Positions 17,769-26,505 of a stretch of 64,000 nt of DNA are shown piece by piece. How positions within the stretch are numbered: the stretch's first letter is position 1; every line of letters begins with the position of its first letter. The notes beneath the pieces are model-generated. The model was not told the DNA's origin. It made no database searches and was given only the letters and a program-made list of their open reading frames with translations. The position numbers and the translations under genes were made by a program. The DNA comes from an uncultured Clostridia bacterium (GTDB taxonomy: Bacteria > Bacillota > Clostridia > Christensenellales > UBA1242). The stretch covers positions 180,016 through 244,015 of the forward strand of contig CAKVOD010000002.1 in the NCBI GenBank assembly GCA_934778205.1, given 5' to 3'.

Positions 17769-17960
17769 TTCTTGCACCTCCATTTCAGGTAATGCTAGTC
17801 TAACACATTATTGTACAATATTCAAAGCGATTTTGATAAAAAAATAATAAAAATTGAAAAATAGTAATAATTCGACAATATTTCATCATATTTTTGTGCT
17901 TTTCTTTAATTTTGAAATATAATTGAAAAAACGGAACAGAAAAAATCTATAAAAATATTG

Positions 17961-17987
17961 AAAAAAGACAACATAAATGCTGTCTTT
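17961..17987 (-). terminator. Terminator of rpsU
   Basis: AAAGACA pairs with TGTCTTT on the minus strand, followed by six T residues, 13 bases after the rpsU stop. Confidence 0.75.
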
Positions 17988-17999
17988 CCTCATATCAAA

Positions 18000-18179
18000 T
18001 TACGACTTTTTGATTCTTTTTCTTGCCGCTTCTTCTTTCTTTTTGCGTTGTACGCTTGGCTTTTCATACGCTTCCTTTCTGCGAATGTCACCAATGATAC
18101 CATCTTTTTGGCATTTACGTTTAAAACGTTTCAATGCGCTGTCCAAAGACTCATTAGCACCAACTTTAACGGATGTCAT
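18000..18179 (-). CDS. rpsU: Ribosomal protein bS21
   Basis: 59 residues, too short for a 60-residue cutoff: starts MTSVKVGANESLDSALKRF and continues with KCQKDGIIGDIRRKEAYEKP, the classic S21 core, and ends in a lysine- and arginine-rich helix. S21 binds the 30S platform near the anti-Shine-Dalgarno region. A GGTGAG site precedes the ATG. It sits in the usual neighbourhood with hinT, mtaB and rsmE, with its own promoter and terminator. Confidence 0.97.
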   Translation of the reverse strand: MTSVKVGANESLDSALKRFKRKCQKDGIIGDIRRKEAYEKPSVQRKKKEEAARKRIKKS

Positions 18180-18212
18180 CTAATTCTCACCACCTATTTT
18201 TTAAGATAATGG

Positions 18213-18241
18213 AGTATATCATATATACTATGCTTTGTCAA
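18213..18241 (-). promoter_or_regulatory. Promoter of rpsU
   Basis: Minus strand TTGACA, 17-base spacer, TATACT, about 35 bases before the rpsU ATG. Confidence 0.88.
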
Positions 18242-18382
18242 GCGATTATGCACACATTTTTTTATGTCACATTCTTTTCAACACTTAAAACAAGATTCCT
18301 ATTACTACTCATTTTTGAGAATTTGTGAATCATAAATTTTGAGCGGTAACCATTTTTAACAATACATTTTCATATAATAAAG

Positions 18383-18403
18383 AAAAAGCACCTATACTGG
18401 TGC
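18383..18403 (-). terminator. Terminator of hinT
   Basis: GCACC and GGTGC around a 6-base loop, then five T on the minus strand. Confidence 0.75.
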
Positions 18404-18414
18404 AATTTCATAAA

Positions 18415-18753
18415 TCACGCTGGGTTCCAATTCATTTTTTGCCCACCAAGAATATGAATGTGCAAGTGTGGAACTGTTTGTCCTGCGTTGTCGCCTTGAT
18501 TGATAACGAGTCGGTATCCGCCTTCAATTTTCAGCACATCTTCAGCAATTTCAGCAATTTTTGCAAATATTTTACCAAAATTCGCGATATCGTCCGCGTC
18601 CATTTCGCTGAGATACTTGAAGTGCTTGCGCGGAATCGCTAAGTAGTGGTAACTTGCCATAGGTCTAATGTCATTGACAATAAAAAATAAGTCATCTTCA
18701 TAGACTTTGTGCTGAACCCCATCTTTGATTGTACAAAATAAACAATCTTCCAT
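18415..18753 (-). CDS. HIT-family nucleotide hydrolase (HinT-like)
   Basis: 112 residues with the histidine triad HLHIHIL near the C-terminus and the N-terminal CLFCTIKDG and YEDDLFFIVNDIRP segments of bacterial HinT proteins. The family removes AMP from lysyl- or aminoacyl-adenylates and phosphoramidates. GGAGG precedes the ATG. It follows mtaB in the same direction with a 100-base gap. Confidence 0.92.
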   Translation of the reverse strand: MEDCLFCTIKDGVQHKVYEDDLFFIVNDIRPMASYHYLAIPRKHFKYLSEMDADDIANFGKIFAKIAEIAEDVLKIEGGYRLVINQGDNAGQTVPHLHIHILGGQKMNWNPA

Positions 18754-18854
18754 TTTTTATTCCTCCAATGTATTTTGTTTGGCAACTGGCGACTACATAA
18801 TAGATACAACCCGTTGCCAAGCCAATACTAAATATATTAATCAAAATGTTTGTT

Positions 18855-20120
18855 CTATTCAATTAATTTGCCAAGCATTGCGTCTCCTGAAATTTCAATA
18901 AGTTCTACGTCAACCGTTTGTGAGCATTCAACTGAATTCTTTGGTAGCAACACTTTAATATACTCTTTTGTGTAACCAACAAGAAAATTACCTTTGATAT
19001 TTTCAGTCAACATAGATGCCGTTTTACCAATATGCGCAACTAAAAACGCATTATGAAGTTCTTTTTTCAATGCAAGCATTTTTGCTTTACGCTCTTTCAA
19101 AACTTTGCTATCAAGTGGTTTTTTTAGTTTAGAAATTGCTGTACCTGAGCGCTCTGAATAAGCAAATGCGTGAATATCACTAAAGTTTGCTGTTTTAATT
19201 GTTTGCAGTGTTTCTTCAAAATCGGCATCCGTTTCAGTTGGAAAACCAACAATAACATCGGTTGTAACAGCGCAATCAGGGAAATATTCTCTTATTAAAT
19301 TGACCTTTTCTAAAAATTGCGCGGTGTTGTAGTGGCGGTTCATATCTTTGAGTGTTTGATTTGCGCCACTTTGCAATGGTAGATGAAAATGTGGACAAAA
19401 GTTTTTACATTTTTGCAATTCAGCGAGTAATTCGCGCGAAATCACATTACATTCAATCGAACTTATACGCAAGCGAATGTCAATCGTTTGAATCGCCTTT
19501 ATTAAGTCAACAAAAGTTTCTCCGCGGTCAGTGTGGTAATCGGAAACATTTATTCCAGTCAAAACAACCTCTTTGGACTCTTTTTGCGCCTGTTTTATTT
19601 CTTCAACAACCTCATTGAGTTTACGCGAGCGAGAACGTCCACGCACATATGGAATCAAGCAATATGAGCAAAAATTATTGCAACCGTCTTGAATCTTCAC
19701 AAAATGGCGTGTTTTATCCATTTGAGGGTTGGTGTAGTCTTCGTACGTTTCACTGATATAGCACTTTGGCTCAAATTGACACTCATTTTGCATATTTTGG
19801 ACGAAAGAAACAATGTCGAGTTTGTTCATACCAAACACTGCAACAACGTTTTCTTTGCGTTCGTATTGCAAAGGATTATTTTGTGACGAACATCCGCAAA
19901 TGATTATTTTTATGTTGGGGTTTTTACTTGTTATGCTACCAACCATTTGACGCGACTTTGCCTCAGCTTCGTTCGTTACTGCACAAGTAACCACTATTGC
20001 TATGTCGGCTTCTTCGGGCGTAGCGACTTCAATGTGTCCGTATTCTTTTAGCGATGTCATTAGGCTTGACGCCTCATACTCGTTGACTTTACAACCCATT
20101 TTTTTGATGTATATATTCAT
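18855..20120 (-). CDS. mtaB: tRNA (N6-threonylcarbamoyladenosine37) methylthiotransferase MtaB
   Basis: 421 residues with the three-part MTTase layout: N-terminal UPF0004 domain (KMGCKVNEYEA, CAVTNEAEAKSRQ, ICGCSSQ), radical-SAM core with CNNFCSYC, and a C-terminal TRAM domain. It adds a methylthio group to t6A37 of tRNAs that read ANN codons. It lies 24 bases after rsmE, as in B. subtilis (yqeU-yqeV). Confidence 0.95.
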   Translation of the reverse strand: MNIYIKKMGCKVNEYEASSLMTSLKEYGHIEVATPEEADIAIVVTCAVTNEAEAKSRQMVGSITSKNPNIKIIICGCSSQNNPLQYERKENVVAVFGMNKLDIVSFVQNMQNECQFEPKCYISETYEDYTNPQMDKTRHFVKIQDGCNNFCSYCLIPYVRGRSRSRKLNEVVEEIKQAQKESKEVVLTGINVSDYHTDRGETFVDLIKAIQTIDIRLRISSIECNVISRELLAELQKCKNFCPHFHLPLQSGANQTLKDMNRHYNTAQFLEKVNLIREYFPDCAVTTDVIVGFPTETDADFEETLQTIKTANFSDIHAFAYSERSGTAISKLKKPLDSKVLKERKAKMLALKKELHNAFLVAHIGKTASMLTENIKGNFLVGYTKEYIKVLLPKNSVECSQTVDVELIEISGDAMLGKLIE

Positions 20121-20144
20121 TTTTTTCTCTCAATTATCATTTTA

Positions 20145-20876
20145 TCAATTTGTTTCAAATTTTTCCATAACAAGCGCACAACTCACGATTGATGCTGTTT
20201 CAGCGCGCAAAATACGTTTACCGAGCGTAACGCAATGAACATTTTTCAAAGCGCAAAGCATTTTGCATTCATTTTGCGAAAAACCACCCTCACTGCCAAC
20301 AATTATAGCAATGTTTTTGTACTCTCCGCATATTTGACTAATTTTTTCTTGATTTGCGTTTTCATAAGCAAAAATTACCAAATCGTATGTCTGCAACTCC
20401 CTGACAACCGCATCAAAGTCTTTACTATTCTCAATTTCTAGTGGCTTTGAGCGCCCGCATTGCTTTGCAGATTCAACTGCTATCTTGTTCAGCCTTTCAA
20501 TTTTTTGCGCACTCAAATCTGCTTGCACGACACAAAATTCACTTGTAAATGGAACAATCTTTGTTGCTCCTATCTCGCTAATTTTTTGTGTGATTAATTC
20601 AAATTTATCCGCTTTGACTTGTGCTTGATAAAGCGTAACTGAAACTTTCGGGTCACATACATTTTTCGCACAAGAAAGAACTTTACAAATAAGATTATCC
20701 TTGTTTACTTGGCAAATTTCGCAAGCATAATCGAAACCATCACCACAACAAATAATCATTTGGTCACTTTCTTTTAAACGCATAACATTTTTTGCGTGCG
20801 TAAATTCTTGCCCTAGCAAGGTGAAAAATCCGTCGTTGGGGTTTTCATTTGCGTAAAACCTTTTCAATTTGTTCAT
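20145..20876 (-). CDS. rsmE: 16S rRNA m3U1498 methyltransferase RsmE
   Basis: 243 residues, SPOUT-fold enzyme with N-terminal PUA-like domain and the C-terminal knot motifs IAIIVGSEGGFSQNE and LGKRILRAETA. It methylates U1498 of 16S rRNA. No ribosome binding site is seen; TTGACA-17-TAAAAT ends seven bases before the ATG, so the message probably starts at the start codon. Confidence 0.95.
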   Translation of the reverse strand: MNKLKRFYANENPNDGFFTLLGQEFTHAKNVMRLKESDQMIICCGDGFDYACEICQVNKDNLICKVLSCAKNVCDPKVSVTLYQAQVKADKFELITQKISEIGATKIVPFTSEFCVVQADLSAQKIERLNKIAVESAKQCGRSKPLEIENSKDFDAVVRELQTYDLVIFAYENANQEKISQICGEYKNIAIIVGSEGGFSQNECKMLCALKNVHCVTLGKRILRAETASIVSCALVMEKFETN

Positions 20877-20883
20877 AAATAAA

Positions 20884-20912
20884 ATTTTACTTATTTTTCA
20901 ACATTTTGTCAA
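20884..20912 (-). promoter_or_regulatory. Promoter of rsmE, leaderless type
   Basis: Minus strand TTGACA, 17-base spacer, TAAAAT, then 7 bases to the ATG. Confidence 0.8.
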
Positions 20913-21053
20913 GTTTTTGCAACAACAATTGTTTTTTTATAAAGCATTGAATTAAAATTTCATATAAAAACAACTCTACGCAAAAAAAAAAATTAACACA
21001 ATGACGCATTTATAAATATTATGTATTAGGGTATTCCCTATTTTAGGTGAACT

Positions 21054-21935
21054 ATGAGATTTAACAAGAAATGCTGTTGCCCTTATTGTTGCGAAGGCAC
21101 AGTAAAACCAAAAACAATTATGCGTACAGTCTATACGGGTATAACGGGTCCAACTGGCGCAACTGGAGCTACGGGTCCAACTGGCGCGACAGGTGCCACG
21201 GGTGCAGTTGGCAACACAGGGCTTGCTGAAACAATAACACTCGGCAATGTCTATATGGTCGAACCAAACTCACGCGCACGTGTCGTTGACAATCATCAAA
21301 ACTTGAATCATACTTTCGATTTCTTCTTACCGCGCGGAGCAGATGGTTTTAACGGTCGTGACGGCAACGACGGACGCAATGGCGTCGACGGCAAAACTGG
21401 TGCAACAGGACCAACTGGTCCAACTGGCGCGACAGGACCTGAGAAAATCCCTGTTGTTTATTTTATTTCAACGAGTAAACAATATCCTGAGTATGGACTG
21501 CAAATCGGCTCAAAAAGGCGACTGCCACTTGAGCGCAAGGAATTCGACAACACAAACATTTGTGTACTAGATGCCGATGAAAACACCATTCAGTTTAATA
21601 AAACTGGTTCGTACAAAGTCGAGTTTGTCGTAAACGCTTACACACCATATTCGGGCTCGATTTTTAATCCTGGTACTGATTTTATATCCGTTGGCTTTAG
21701 ACGCGTCGGAACGGAGATAGTTTTTGCAGGTCAAAGCAGTTTTAATTACGACCAACAACCTATTCAACTCAGCGCACACGGAGTAATCATCGTAAATAGC
21801 ATTGCCGAGCCATTTGAACTCGTGAACCTTTCGTCACAAAGCATATTTTTGAAATGTCCAAAACAAGAAAACACTGCGACAATCTCGCACTTTGTTTGCC
21901 CGAGTGTCACAGTGGTAATCACATATTTAGGATAA
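21054..21935 (+). CDS. Collagen-like surface protein with cysteine-rich N-terminus
   Basis: 293 residues. Residues 1-20 hold a cysteine cluster (KKCCCPYCCEG); two runs of Gly-X-Thr triplets follow (near 30-55 and 110-130, built of GPTGAT and GATG units) with an acidic GRDGNDGRNG stretch; the last ~160 residues look like an all-beta jelly-roll, as in the C-terminal head of BclA-type proteins. Such proteins trimerise and form hair-like filaments on spores or cells. No signal peptide is seen, also true of many exosporium collagens. AGGTGA lies before the ATG, after a small TAGGG-TATT-CCCTA hairpin. It stands alone, divergent from rsmE. Confidence 0.85.
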   Translation: MRFNKKCCCPYCCEGTVKPKTIMRTVYTGITGPTGATGATGPTGATGATGAVGNTGLAETITLGNVYMVEPNSRARVVDNHQNLNHTFDFFLPRGADGFNGRDGNDGRNGVDGKTGATGPTGPTGATGPEKIPVVYFISTSKQYPEYGLQIGSKRRLPLERKEFDNTNICVLDADENTIQFNKTGSYKVEFVVNAYTPYSGSIFNPGTDFISVGFRRVGTEIVFAGQSSFNYDQQPIQLSAHGVIIVNSIAEPFELVNLSSQSIFLKCPKQENTATISHFVCPSVTVVITYLG

Positions 21936-21956
21936 AAGTGGCAAATGCCACTTTTT
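21933..21956 (+). terminator. Terminator of the collagen-like gene
   Basis: AAAAGTGGC-AAAT-GCCACTTTTTT overlaps the stop codon region. Confidence 0.9.
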
Positions 21957-22049
21957 TATATATTAGTTTTGTTCATTGCTTAAATTTTTAACTATCATAG
22001 TAAAATTAAAGTCTATTTCGATGTCAACAAATTATCTTTGTAAATATTG

Positions 22050-22802
22050 CTAACTATTCTTTTCTGCTTCTGCAATTGCGTTGAGCGCAAATTCAAGTTG
22101 TTGTTCCGTTTCACAAACAATAATTGTTCCATCATTTAGTGTTTTGCAAATTTTACCAGCATTTTTGCACGCACAAAGCCCAGCACAATAGTCCCACATC
22201 AATTTTTCATTGCAAAATATTGCATTCGCTCCTCTCAAAAGCGCCAACGAAAAAGACACGGATGAAGCACCATAATTTCTTACACCAAGAACTTGGGGGG
22301 ATAAAATATCAGCAACTTGCCATTTTTTCCTCGCCCCTTCTAATAACCAAAACGAATGCTTGATGTCCGCACAATACCCTTTGTGTATTTTTTCCCCATT
22401 TATAAATGTTCCCTTATCTTTTGAAGATACGACTTGAATTTTTAATTTGGGCAAGTACACAACGCTTGCAACTGGGTCGGTTTTATTTATAACGTAAGCG
22501 ATTTGAAAACCCCAAGTTGGCAATCCATAAACAAAATTTTTTGTTCCATCAATCGGGTCAAGAAAAAATGCGTCATTTTCGACAACAGTGTTTGGGAGTG
22601 TTTCTTCACTAACTATGGGAATATTTGGATACTTTTGTTTGATAACACCTATGCAATGTTGTTCGACTAATCTGTCCACATCTGTGACGATATCAAATTC
22701 TCCCTTATCAAACACTTCATATTGTTTGTTGTTGTTTATAATTGTTTCAGCGTCTGATGCTAATCCTTTCATCATTAGAATAATATCATCAAGATTTTCC
22801 AT
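22050..22802 (-). CDS. Inositol monophosphatase family protein
   Basis: 250 residues. Metal-binding motifs are VSEET near residue 70, DPIDGTKNFVYG near 85 and WDYCAG near 205, the three IMPase signatures. The enzyme removes phosphate from inositol phosphates, related sugar phosphates or, in some relatives, PAP. Upstream, a GGGG site precedes a three-codon mini frame (ATGAAAAAATAA) whose stop overlaps this ATG, so reinitiation is possible. Confidence 0.9.
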   Translation of the reverse strand: MENLDDIILMMKGLASDAETIINNNKQYEVFDKGEFDIVTDVDRLVEQHCIGVIKQKYPNIPIVSEETLPNTVVENDAFFLDPIDGTKNFVYGLPTWGFQIAYVINKTDPVASVVYLPKLKIQVVSSKDKGTFINGEKIHKGYCADIKHSFWLLEGARKKWQVADILSPQVLGVRNYGASSVSFSLALLRGANAIFCNEKLMWDYCAGLCACKNAGKICKTLNDGTIIVCETEQQLEFALNAIAEAEKNS

Positions 22803-22921
22803 TTATTTTTTCATAACCCCTTTCTAAATACTATTTATTAGTTTATCATAAAAAAACGAAATTTTACTCATATTTAATAAAAAATTATTAGAATCTATAT
22901 TTATTCCAAAATGTCCACTAC

Positions 22922-22957
22922 AAAAAATCCGAACTCACTTTTACAATGGTTCGGATT
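22922..22957 (-). terminator. Terminator of tRNA operon 2
   Basis: AATCCGAAC and GTTCGGATT stem followed by six T on the minus strand, 13 bases after tRNA-Leu. Confidence 0.88.
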
Positions 22958-22969
22958 ATTCTTGAATGG

Positions 22970-23051
22970 TGCGCATAGAGGGACTTGAACCCCCACGTCG
23001 TAAAACACTAGATCCTAAGTCTAGCGCGTCTGCCAATTCCGCCATATGCGC
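22970..23051 (-). tRNA. tRNA-Leu (anticodon TAG)
   Basis: Acceptor GCGCATA/TATGCGC, anticodon loop CTTAGGA, long variable arm, encoded CCA. Last of seven tRNAs. Confidence 0.95.
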
Positions 23052-23058
23052 ATACTGG

Positions 23059-23130
23059 CTGGGGTGGCTGGATTCGAACCAACGCATGTGAGGGTCAGAG
23101 TCTCATGCCTTACCGCTTGGCGACACCCCA
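23059..23130 (-). tRNA. tRNA-Gln (anticodon CTG)
   Basis: Acceptor TGGGGTG/CACCCCA, loop CTCTGAC, G73 and encoded CCA. Nearly identical to the second tRNA-Gln of the operon except in the anticodon arm, so one arose by duplication. Confidence 0.93.
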
Positions 23131-23171
23131 GTGCTCGGCAAATCTTTGCCAGCCGTTCATAAAAAAAATGG

Positions 23172-23244
23172 TGACCCATCCGAGGCTCGAACTCGGGACA
23201 ACTTGATTAAAAGTCAAGTGCTCTACCTACTGAGCTAATGAGTC
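23172..23244 (-). tRNA. tRNA-Lys (anticodon TTT)
   Basis: Acceptor GACTCAT pairing with ATGGGTC (one G-T), loop CTTTTAA, encoded CCA. Confidence 0.95.
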
Positions 23245-23271
23245 ATTCACTCTTGCTTTCGCAAGAATTGG

Positions 23272-23343
23272 CTGGGGTGGCTGGATTCGAACCAACGCAT
23301 GCGAGAGTCAAAGTCTCGTGCCTTACCGCTTGGCGACACCCCA
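23272..23343 (-). tRNA. tRNA-Gln (anticodon TTG)
   Basis: Acceptor TGGGGTG/CACCCCA, loop CTTTGAC, encoded CCA. A short TCTTGC-TTTC-GCAAGA hairpin (about 23251-23266) separates it from tRNA-Lys and may guide processing. Confidence 0.95.
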
Positions 23344-23379
23344 ATATTAAAAAATAAAAAGAAATAATAAATTATGTGG

Positions 23380-23454
23380 GGTGGGTGATGAGTCTCGAAC
23401 TCACGACCTCTAGAGTCACAGTCTAGCGCTCTAACCAACTGAGCTACACCCACC
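23380..23454 (-). tRNA. tRNA-His (anticodon GTG)
   Basis: Acceptor GTGGGTG/CACCCAC with the extra G-1 opposite C73, as in all tRNA-His; anticodon loop CTGTGAC; encoded CCA. Confidence 0.95.
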
Positions 23455-23461
23455 AAAATGG

Positions 23462-23534
23462 TACGCCTGAAGGGATTCGAACCCCTGACCCACGCCTTAG
23501 AAGGGCGTTGCTCTTCCAGCTGAGCTACAGACGC
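23462..23534 (-). tRNA. tRNA-Arg (anticodon TCT)
   Basis: Acceptor GCGTCTG pairs with CAGGCGT, loop CTTCTAA, encoded CCA; reads AGA/AGG. Confidence 0.95.
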
Positions 23535-23558
23535 TTGCTGAAACATAATTTATAGTGG

Positions 23559-23629
23559 AGCGGGTGATGGGAATCGGACCCACGCGACCAGCTTGGAAGG
23601 CTGGGGCTCTACCATTGAGCTACACCCGC
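23559..23629 (-). tRNA. tRNA-Gly (anticodon TCC)
   Basis: Acceptor GCGGGTG/CACCCGC, loop CTTCCAA, encoded CCA. First gene of the Gly-Arg-His-Gln-Lys-Gln-Leu operon. Confidence 0.95.
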
Positions 23630-23655
23630 ATTTCCCTTACGGTCAACGCTTTCAT

Positions 23656-23684
23656 ATGATAGCACAAATATTTTTTATTGTCAA
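23656..23684 (-). promoter_or_regulatory. Promoter of tRNA operon 2
   Basis: Minus strand TTGACA, 17-base spacer, TATCAT, about 27 bases before tRNA-Gly. Confidence 0.88.
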
Positions 23685-23888
23685 CAATTTTTCTACTATT
23701 TTTTACTCTTTTTTCAAATTTTTTGTAGTTTTTACCCTTTTATTTTTGCAAATTAGGATATTTTTTGTGCGTTTTGACGTATTTCCCCCCACTTTTTATA
23801 AACGCTTATGCAAAAAATTCATTTTTTTAAAATTGTTTTATATCAAATGCAAGCATTTATCATTTATATATTCAAAAAGCAATTTAAA

Positions 23889-24362
23889 TCAAATAACTTG
23901 AAAAATTTTTGTCGTAACAACATCATCTTCAATGAAAATCATACCAAATGTATTGTTTTTTAAAGCGCCCTTGCCAAGACTCCCCGGATTGAGAACTATG
24001 ATTCCATTTTCAAGACGCGTTTGAAAAGGTATGTGCGTATGCCCAAAAACGACTATATTAGCACCCATTTCAGTTGCTTTTTCAAATAGTTTTCCCATTC
24101 CCATTTTGACCCCATAGCAATGTCCGTGCGTCATAAAAATCTTTTTGCCAGCCATTTCAAGCAACAAATCGTCGTCAAAATTAATGTCGCCGTCACAATT
24201 CCCTTTGACAATAAATAATTTGTCTTTGATTTTTTTACTAAAGTTCAAAATATCTGCAACATAGTCGCCCAAAAACAAAACAAAGTCATATTCGACCTCA
24301 TTGAGTATTTTCTTCAAATTAAGTAGATTCTTATGAGAATCAGACAAAACTAAAATCTTCAT
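23889..24362 (-). CDS. YfcE/MJ0936-family metallophosphoesterase
   Basis: 157 residues with the calcineurin-like metal motifs in order: DSHKN, GDYVAD, GNCDGD, THGH and GHTHIPF, then NPGSLG. These small enzymes hydrolyse phosphodiesters with two metal ions; the natural substrate is usually unknown. There is no ribosome binding site: TTGAAT-16-TGATATAAT ends 6 bases before the ATG, another probable leaderless mRNA. Confidence 0.92.
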   Translation of the reverse strand: MKILVLSDSHKNLLNLKKILNEVEYDFVLFLGDYVADILNFSKKIKDKLFIVKGNCDGDINFDDDLLLEMAGKKIFMTHGHCYGVKMGMGKLFEKATEMGANIVVFGHTHIPFQTRLENGIIVLNPGSLGKGALKNNTFGMIFIEDDVVTTKIFQVI

Positions 24363-24368
24363 ACTTTT

Positions 24369-24396
24369 ATTATATCATATTCTGTTAGCAATTCAA
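24369..24396 (-). promoter_or_regulatory. Promoter of the phosphoesterase gene, leaderless type
   Basis: TTGAAT, 16-base spacer, TATAAT with upstream TG (minus strand), six bases before the ATG. Confidence 0.75.
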
Positions 24397-24574
24397 AGTA
24401 TTTTTTAAAATTAAATTAATCATATTTATAGATGTTAATTCCCAAAGTAAATTTCATAGTGAATAAAAGCGCAAATTAACTTCGTAAGTTTAAAACTTTC
24501 ATACTACTTTCACATAGAAATTGAAAAAAATCTATTAAGCAAACGACCGCAACCGACTAATGTATTTTGAAAAC

Positions 24575-24602
24575 AAAAAAAGGCCACAACCTGTAGCCTT
24601 TT
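24575..24602 (-). terminator. Terminator of the glycolytic operon
   Basis: AAAGGC and GCCTTT arms, with T7 behind on the minus strand, directly at the stop of the small membrane protein. Confidence 0.75.
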
Positions 24603-24837
24603 ACCAATAGTATACATAGAATACGCAAACTCCTATGCACAATAAAAAGAGTAAAAACATTCCTGTTTTAAATGGGAAAAGTTTTTTATCTTTTAGCACA
24701 ATTGCTTTTGCAAAGCACCACATTCCAATTGCAAAGCACGCAAGACAAATAAGCGCTTTCCAAAAGTCTGGAACTTGGCGCACGACGGTGTTGACAAAGG
24801 TATTATATGTGTCCAAAAGCGTTGCCAAACAAAACAT
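24601..24837 (-). CDS. Small two-helix membrane protein
   Basis: 78 residues with two hydrophobic segments (about 27-44 and 57-77) joined by a lysine-rich loop (LKDKKLFP). AAAGGAG lies 7 bases before the ATG, and the gene follows gpmI by 52 bases before the operon terminator. No family recognised. Confidence 0.75.
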   Translation of the reverse strand: MFCLATLLDTYNTFVNTVVRQVPDFWKALICLACFAIGMWCFAKAIVLKDKKLFPFKTGMFLLFLLCIGVCVFYVYYW

Positions 24838-24889
24838 AACTTTCTCCTTTTGTTATATTATACTACAAAAAGCGCCTGTTGTCAAGGTT

Positions 24890-26410
24890 TCAAGCCTTAT
24901 CTATCATACTTTCGCTTGTCATCTCCTTTGGCTTTTTGATTTGCATCAATTCTAGTATTGTTGGAGCAATGTTTGCAAGCGCAAAATTCCCTGTTTTGAG
25001 TTTTATATTTTTATCGCACACAATGAACGGTACTAGACTCAATGTATGTGAAGTAATGATTTTGCCGTTTTCATCAACCATCAATTCAGCATTGCCGTGG
25101 TCTGCGGTTATAATCAAGATATAATCTTTTGCGTTTTTGTAGATTGTTTTCAAACCTTTGTCAACTGCTTTGATTGCTTGTATCGTGGCTTTTAAATTCC
25201 CTGTATGTCCCACCATATCGCCATTTGCAAAATTGAGAACAATCAAATCATACGCACCACTTTTTGAGGCGTCCGCAACGCTTTTTGCTATTTTCCTCGC
25301 TTGCATTTTAGGCGCTAAATCAAACGTTGCAACATTGTCAGATGGATGCAAAATGCGCTGTTCATTTTTGTACGGAGTTTCTCTTAGTCCATTCAAAAAA
25401 TACGTCACGTGCGCATATTTCGTTGTTTCGGCAACCTTTAAAACCTTGCAACCCGCTTTTGAAACAACTTCAGTCAAGTTGTTTTTGATTTGTTGTTGTT
25501 TGAACACGCACTCAATGCCACATTTGTCTGCACGGTCACCATAACTCGTCATAGAATACATCTCGTATTGACGTTTTACATCAAAAGCGTCAAATTTCTT
25601 ATCCGCTAACGCATACGTCAATTGGCGCGCTCTATCGGCACGAAAGTTGGTGAAGAAAACGACATCTCCCTCATTGAATCCGCTGTAATCATTTAGGCTT
25701 GCTGGCTTAATAAATTCGTCAAAAATTCCGTCATTGAAACTTTTTTCAATGTACTCGTCAATGTTTTCAATCTTTTCGCCCGCTCCCAAAACAATTGCAT
25801 CATAAGCAAGTTTTGTACGGTCATAGTGTGACTCCCTATCCATTGCGAAGTACCGACCAACAATAGAAACAATTTGCCCGTAACCATTTTTAGCAATATA
25901 ATCTTCTAATTGCTTAACGAAAGTATTTGCAACATTTGGCAAAGTATCTCTACCGTCGGTGATAGCGTGTATAAACACGCGCTTGAAACGTCGATTTTTA
26001 GCCATTTTTAGCACTGCCAAAATATGATTGAGCGCGCCGTGAACTCCGCCATTTGACACGATGCCAATAATGTGTAAATTCTTCTTTGTTCCCTTTAGTT
26101 TGTCAAACATTTCATTGATGACATCATTCTTGAAGAACTCGCCGATTTCAATTGAATCATCAATTTTCAAAAGTTCCTGCAAAACAACGCGCCCAGCCCC
26201 AATGTTTTGATGCCCGACTTCACTATTCCCGATTTGTCCTTCGGGCAAACCGACAGCTTGCTCACTCGCATTGATTTTCAAATTTGGAAAATTTGCAAAT
26301 GCTTTGTTCAAAAATTTTGGCTTCGCAAGTTTGACAGCGTTTCCTGCTTTTTCGTCACGCAAACCAACGCCATCCATAATTGCCAAAATCACTTTTTTGT
26401 TTGCTTTCAT
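24890..26410 (-). CDS. gpmI: 2,3-bisphosphoglycerate-independent phosphoglycerate mutase
   Basis: 506 residues. The alkaline-phosphatase-fold core shows LAIMDGVGL (metal Asp), the phosphoryl-serine region GNSEVGHQNIGAGR, TDGRDT, SIVGRYFAMDRE and the late ITADHGNAE. Two manganese ions are needed. It converts 3- to 2-phosphoglycerate. AGGAG precedes the ATG; tpiA is 96 bases upstream, with a perfect 14-base-pair palindrome between them. Confidence 0.97.
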   Translation of the reverse strand: MKANKKVILAIMDGVGLRDEKAGNAVKLAKPKFLNKAFANFPNLKINASEQAVGLPEGQIGNSEVGHQNIGAGRVVLQELLKIDDSIEIGEFFKNDVINEMFDKLKGTKKNLHIIGIVSNGGVHGALNHILAVLKMAKNRRFKRVFIHAITDGRDTLPNVANTFVKQLEDYIAKNGYGQIVSIVGRYFAMDRESHYDRTKLAYDAIVLGAGEKIENIDEYIEKSFNDGIFDEFIKPASLNDYSGFNEGDVVFFTNFRADRARQLTYALADKKFDAFDVKRQYEMYSMTSYGDRADKCGIECVFKQQQIKNNLTEVVSKAGCKVLKVAETTKYAHVTYFLNGLRETPYKNEQRILHPSDNVATFDLAPKMQARKIAKSVADASKSGAYDLIVLNFANGDMVGHTGNLKATIQAIKAVDKGLKTIYKNAKDYILIITADHGNAELMVDENGKIITSHTLSLVPFIVCDKNIKLKTGNFALANIAPTILELMQIKKPKEMTSESMIDKA

Positions 26411-26461
26411 ATGACTCCTATGTTAGAATATTAATTGAAACGTATTTTTATGCTCTACCAC

Positions 26462-26495
26462 ATATGGTGTATTATGTAATTATAATACACCATAT
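26462..26495. repeat. Palindromic repeat, copy 1
   Basis: ATATGGTGTATTAT, 6-base loop, ATAATACACCATAT: a perfect 14-base-pair inverted repeat between tpiA and gpmI. The same core occurs at 36269 and, degenerate, at 45882. Confidence 0.8.
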
Positions 26496-26505
26496 ATTGT
26501 ATTTA

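Noticed and set aside
23059..23343. Near-identical tRNA-Gln pair as a mobile or selfish repeat
   Set aside because: Differences are confined to the anticodon arm and the copies form normal CTG and TTG isoacceptors in one operon; ordinary tandem duplication.
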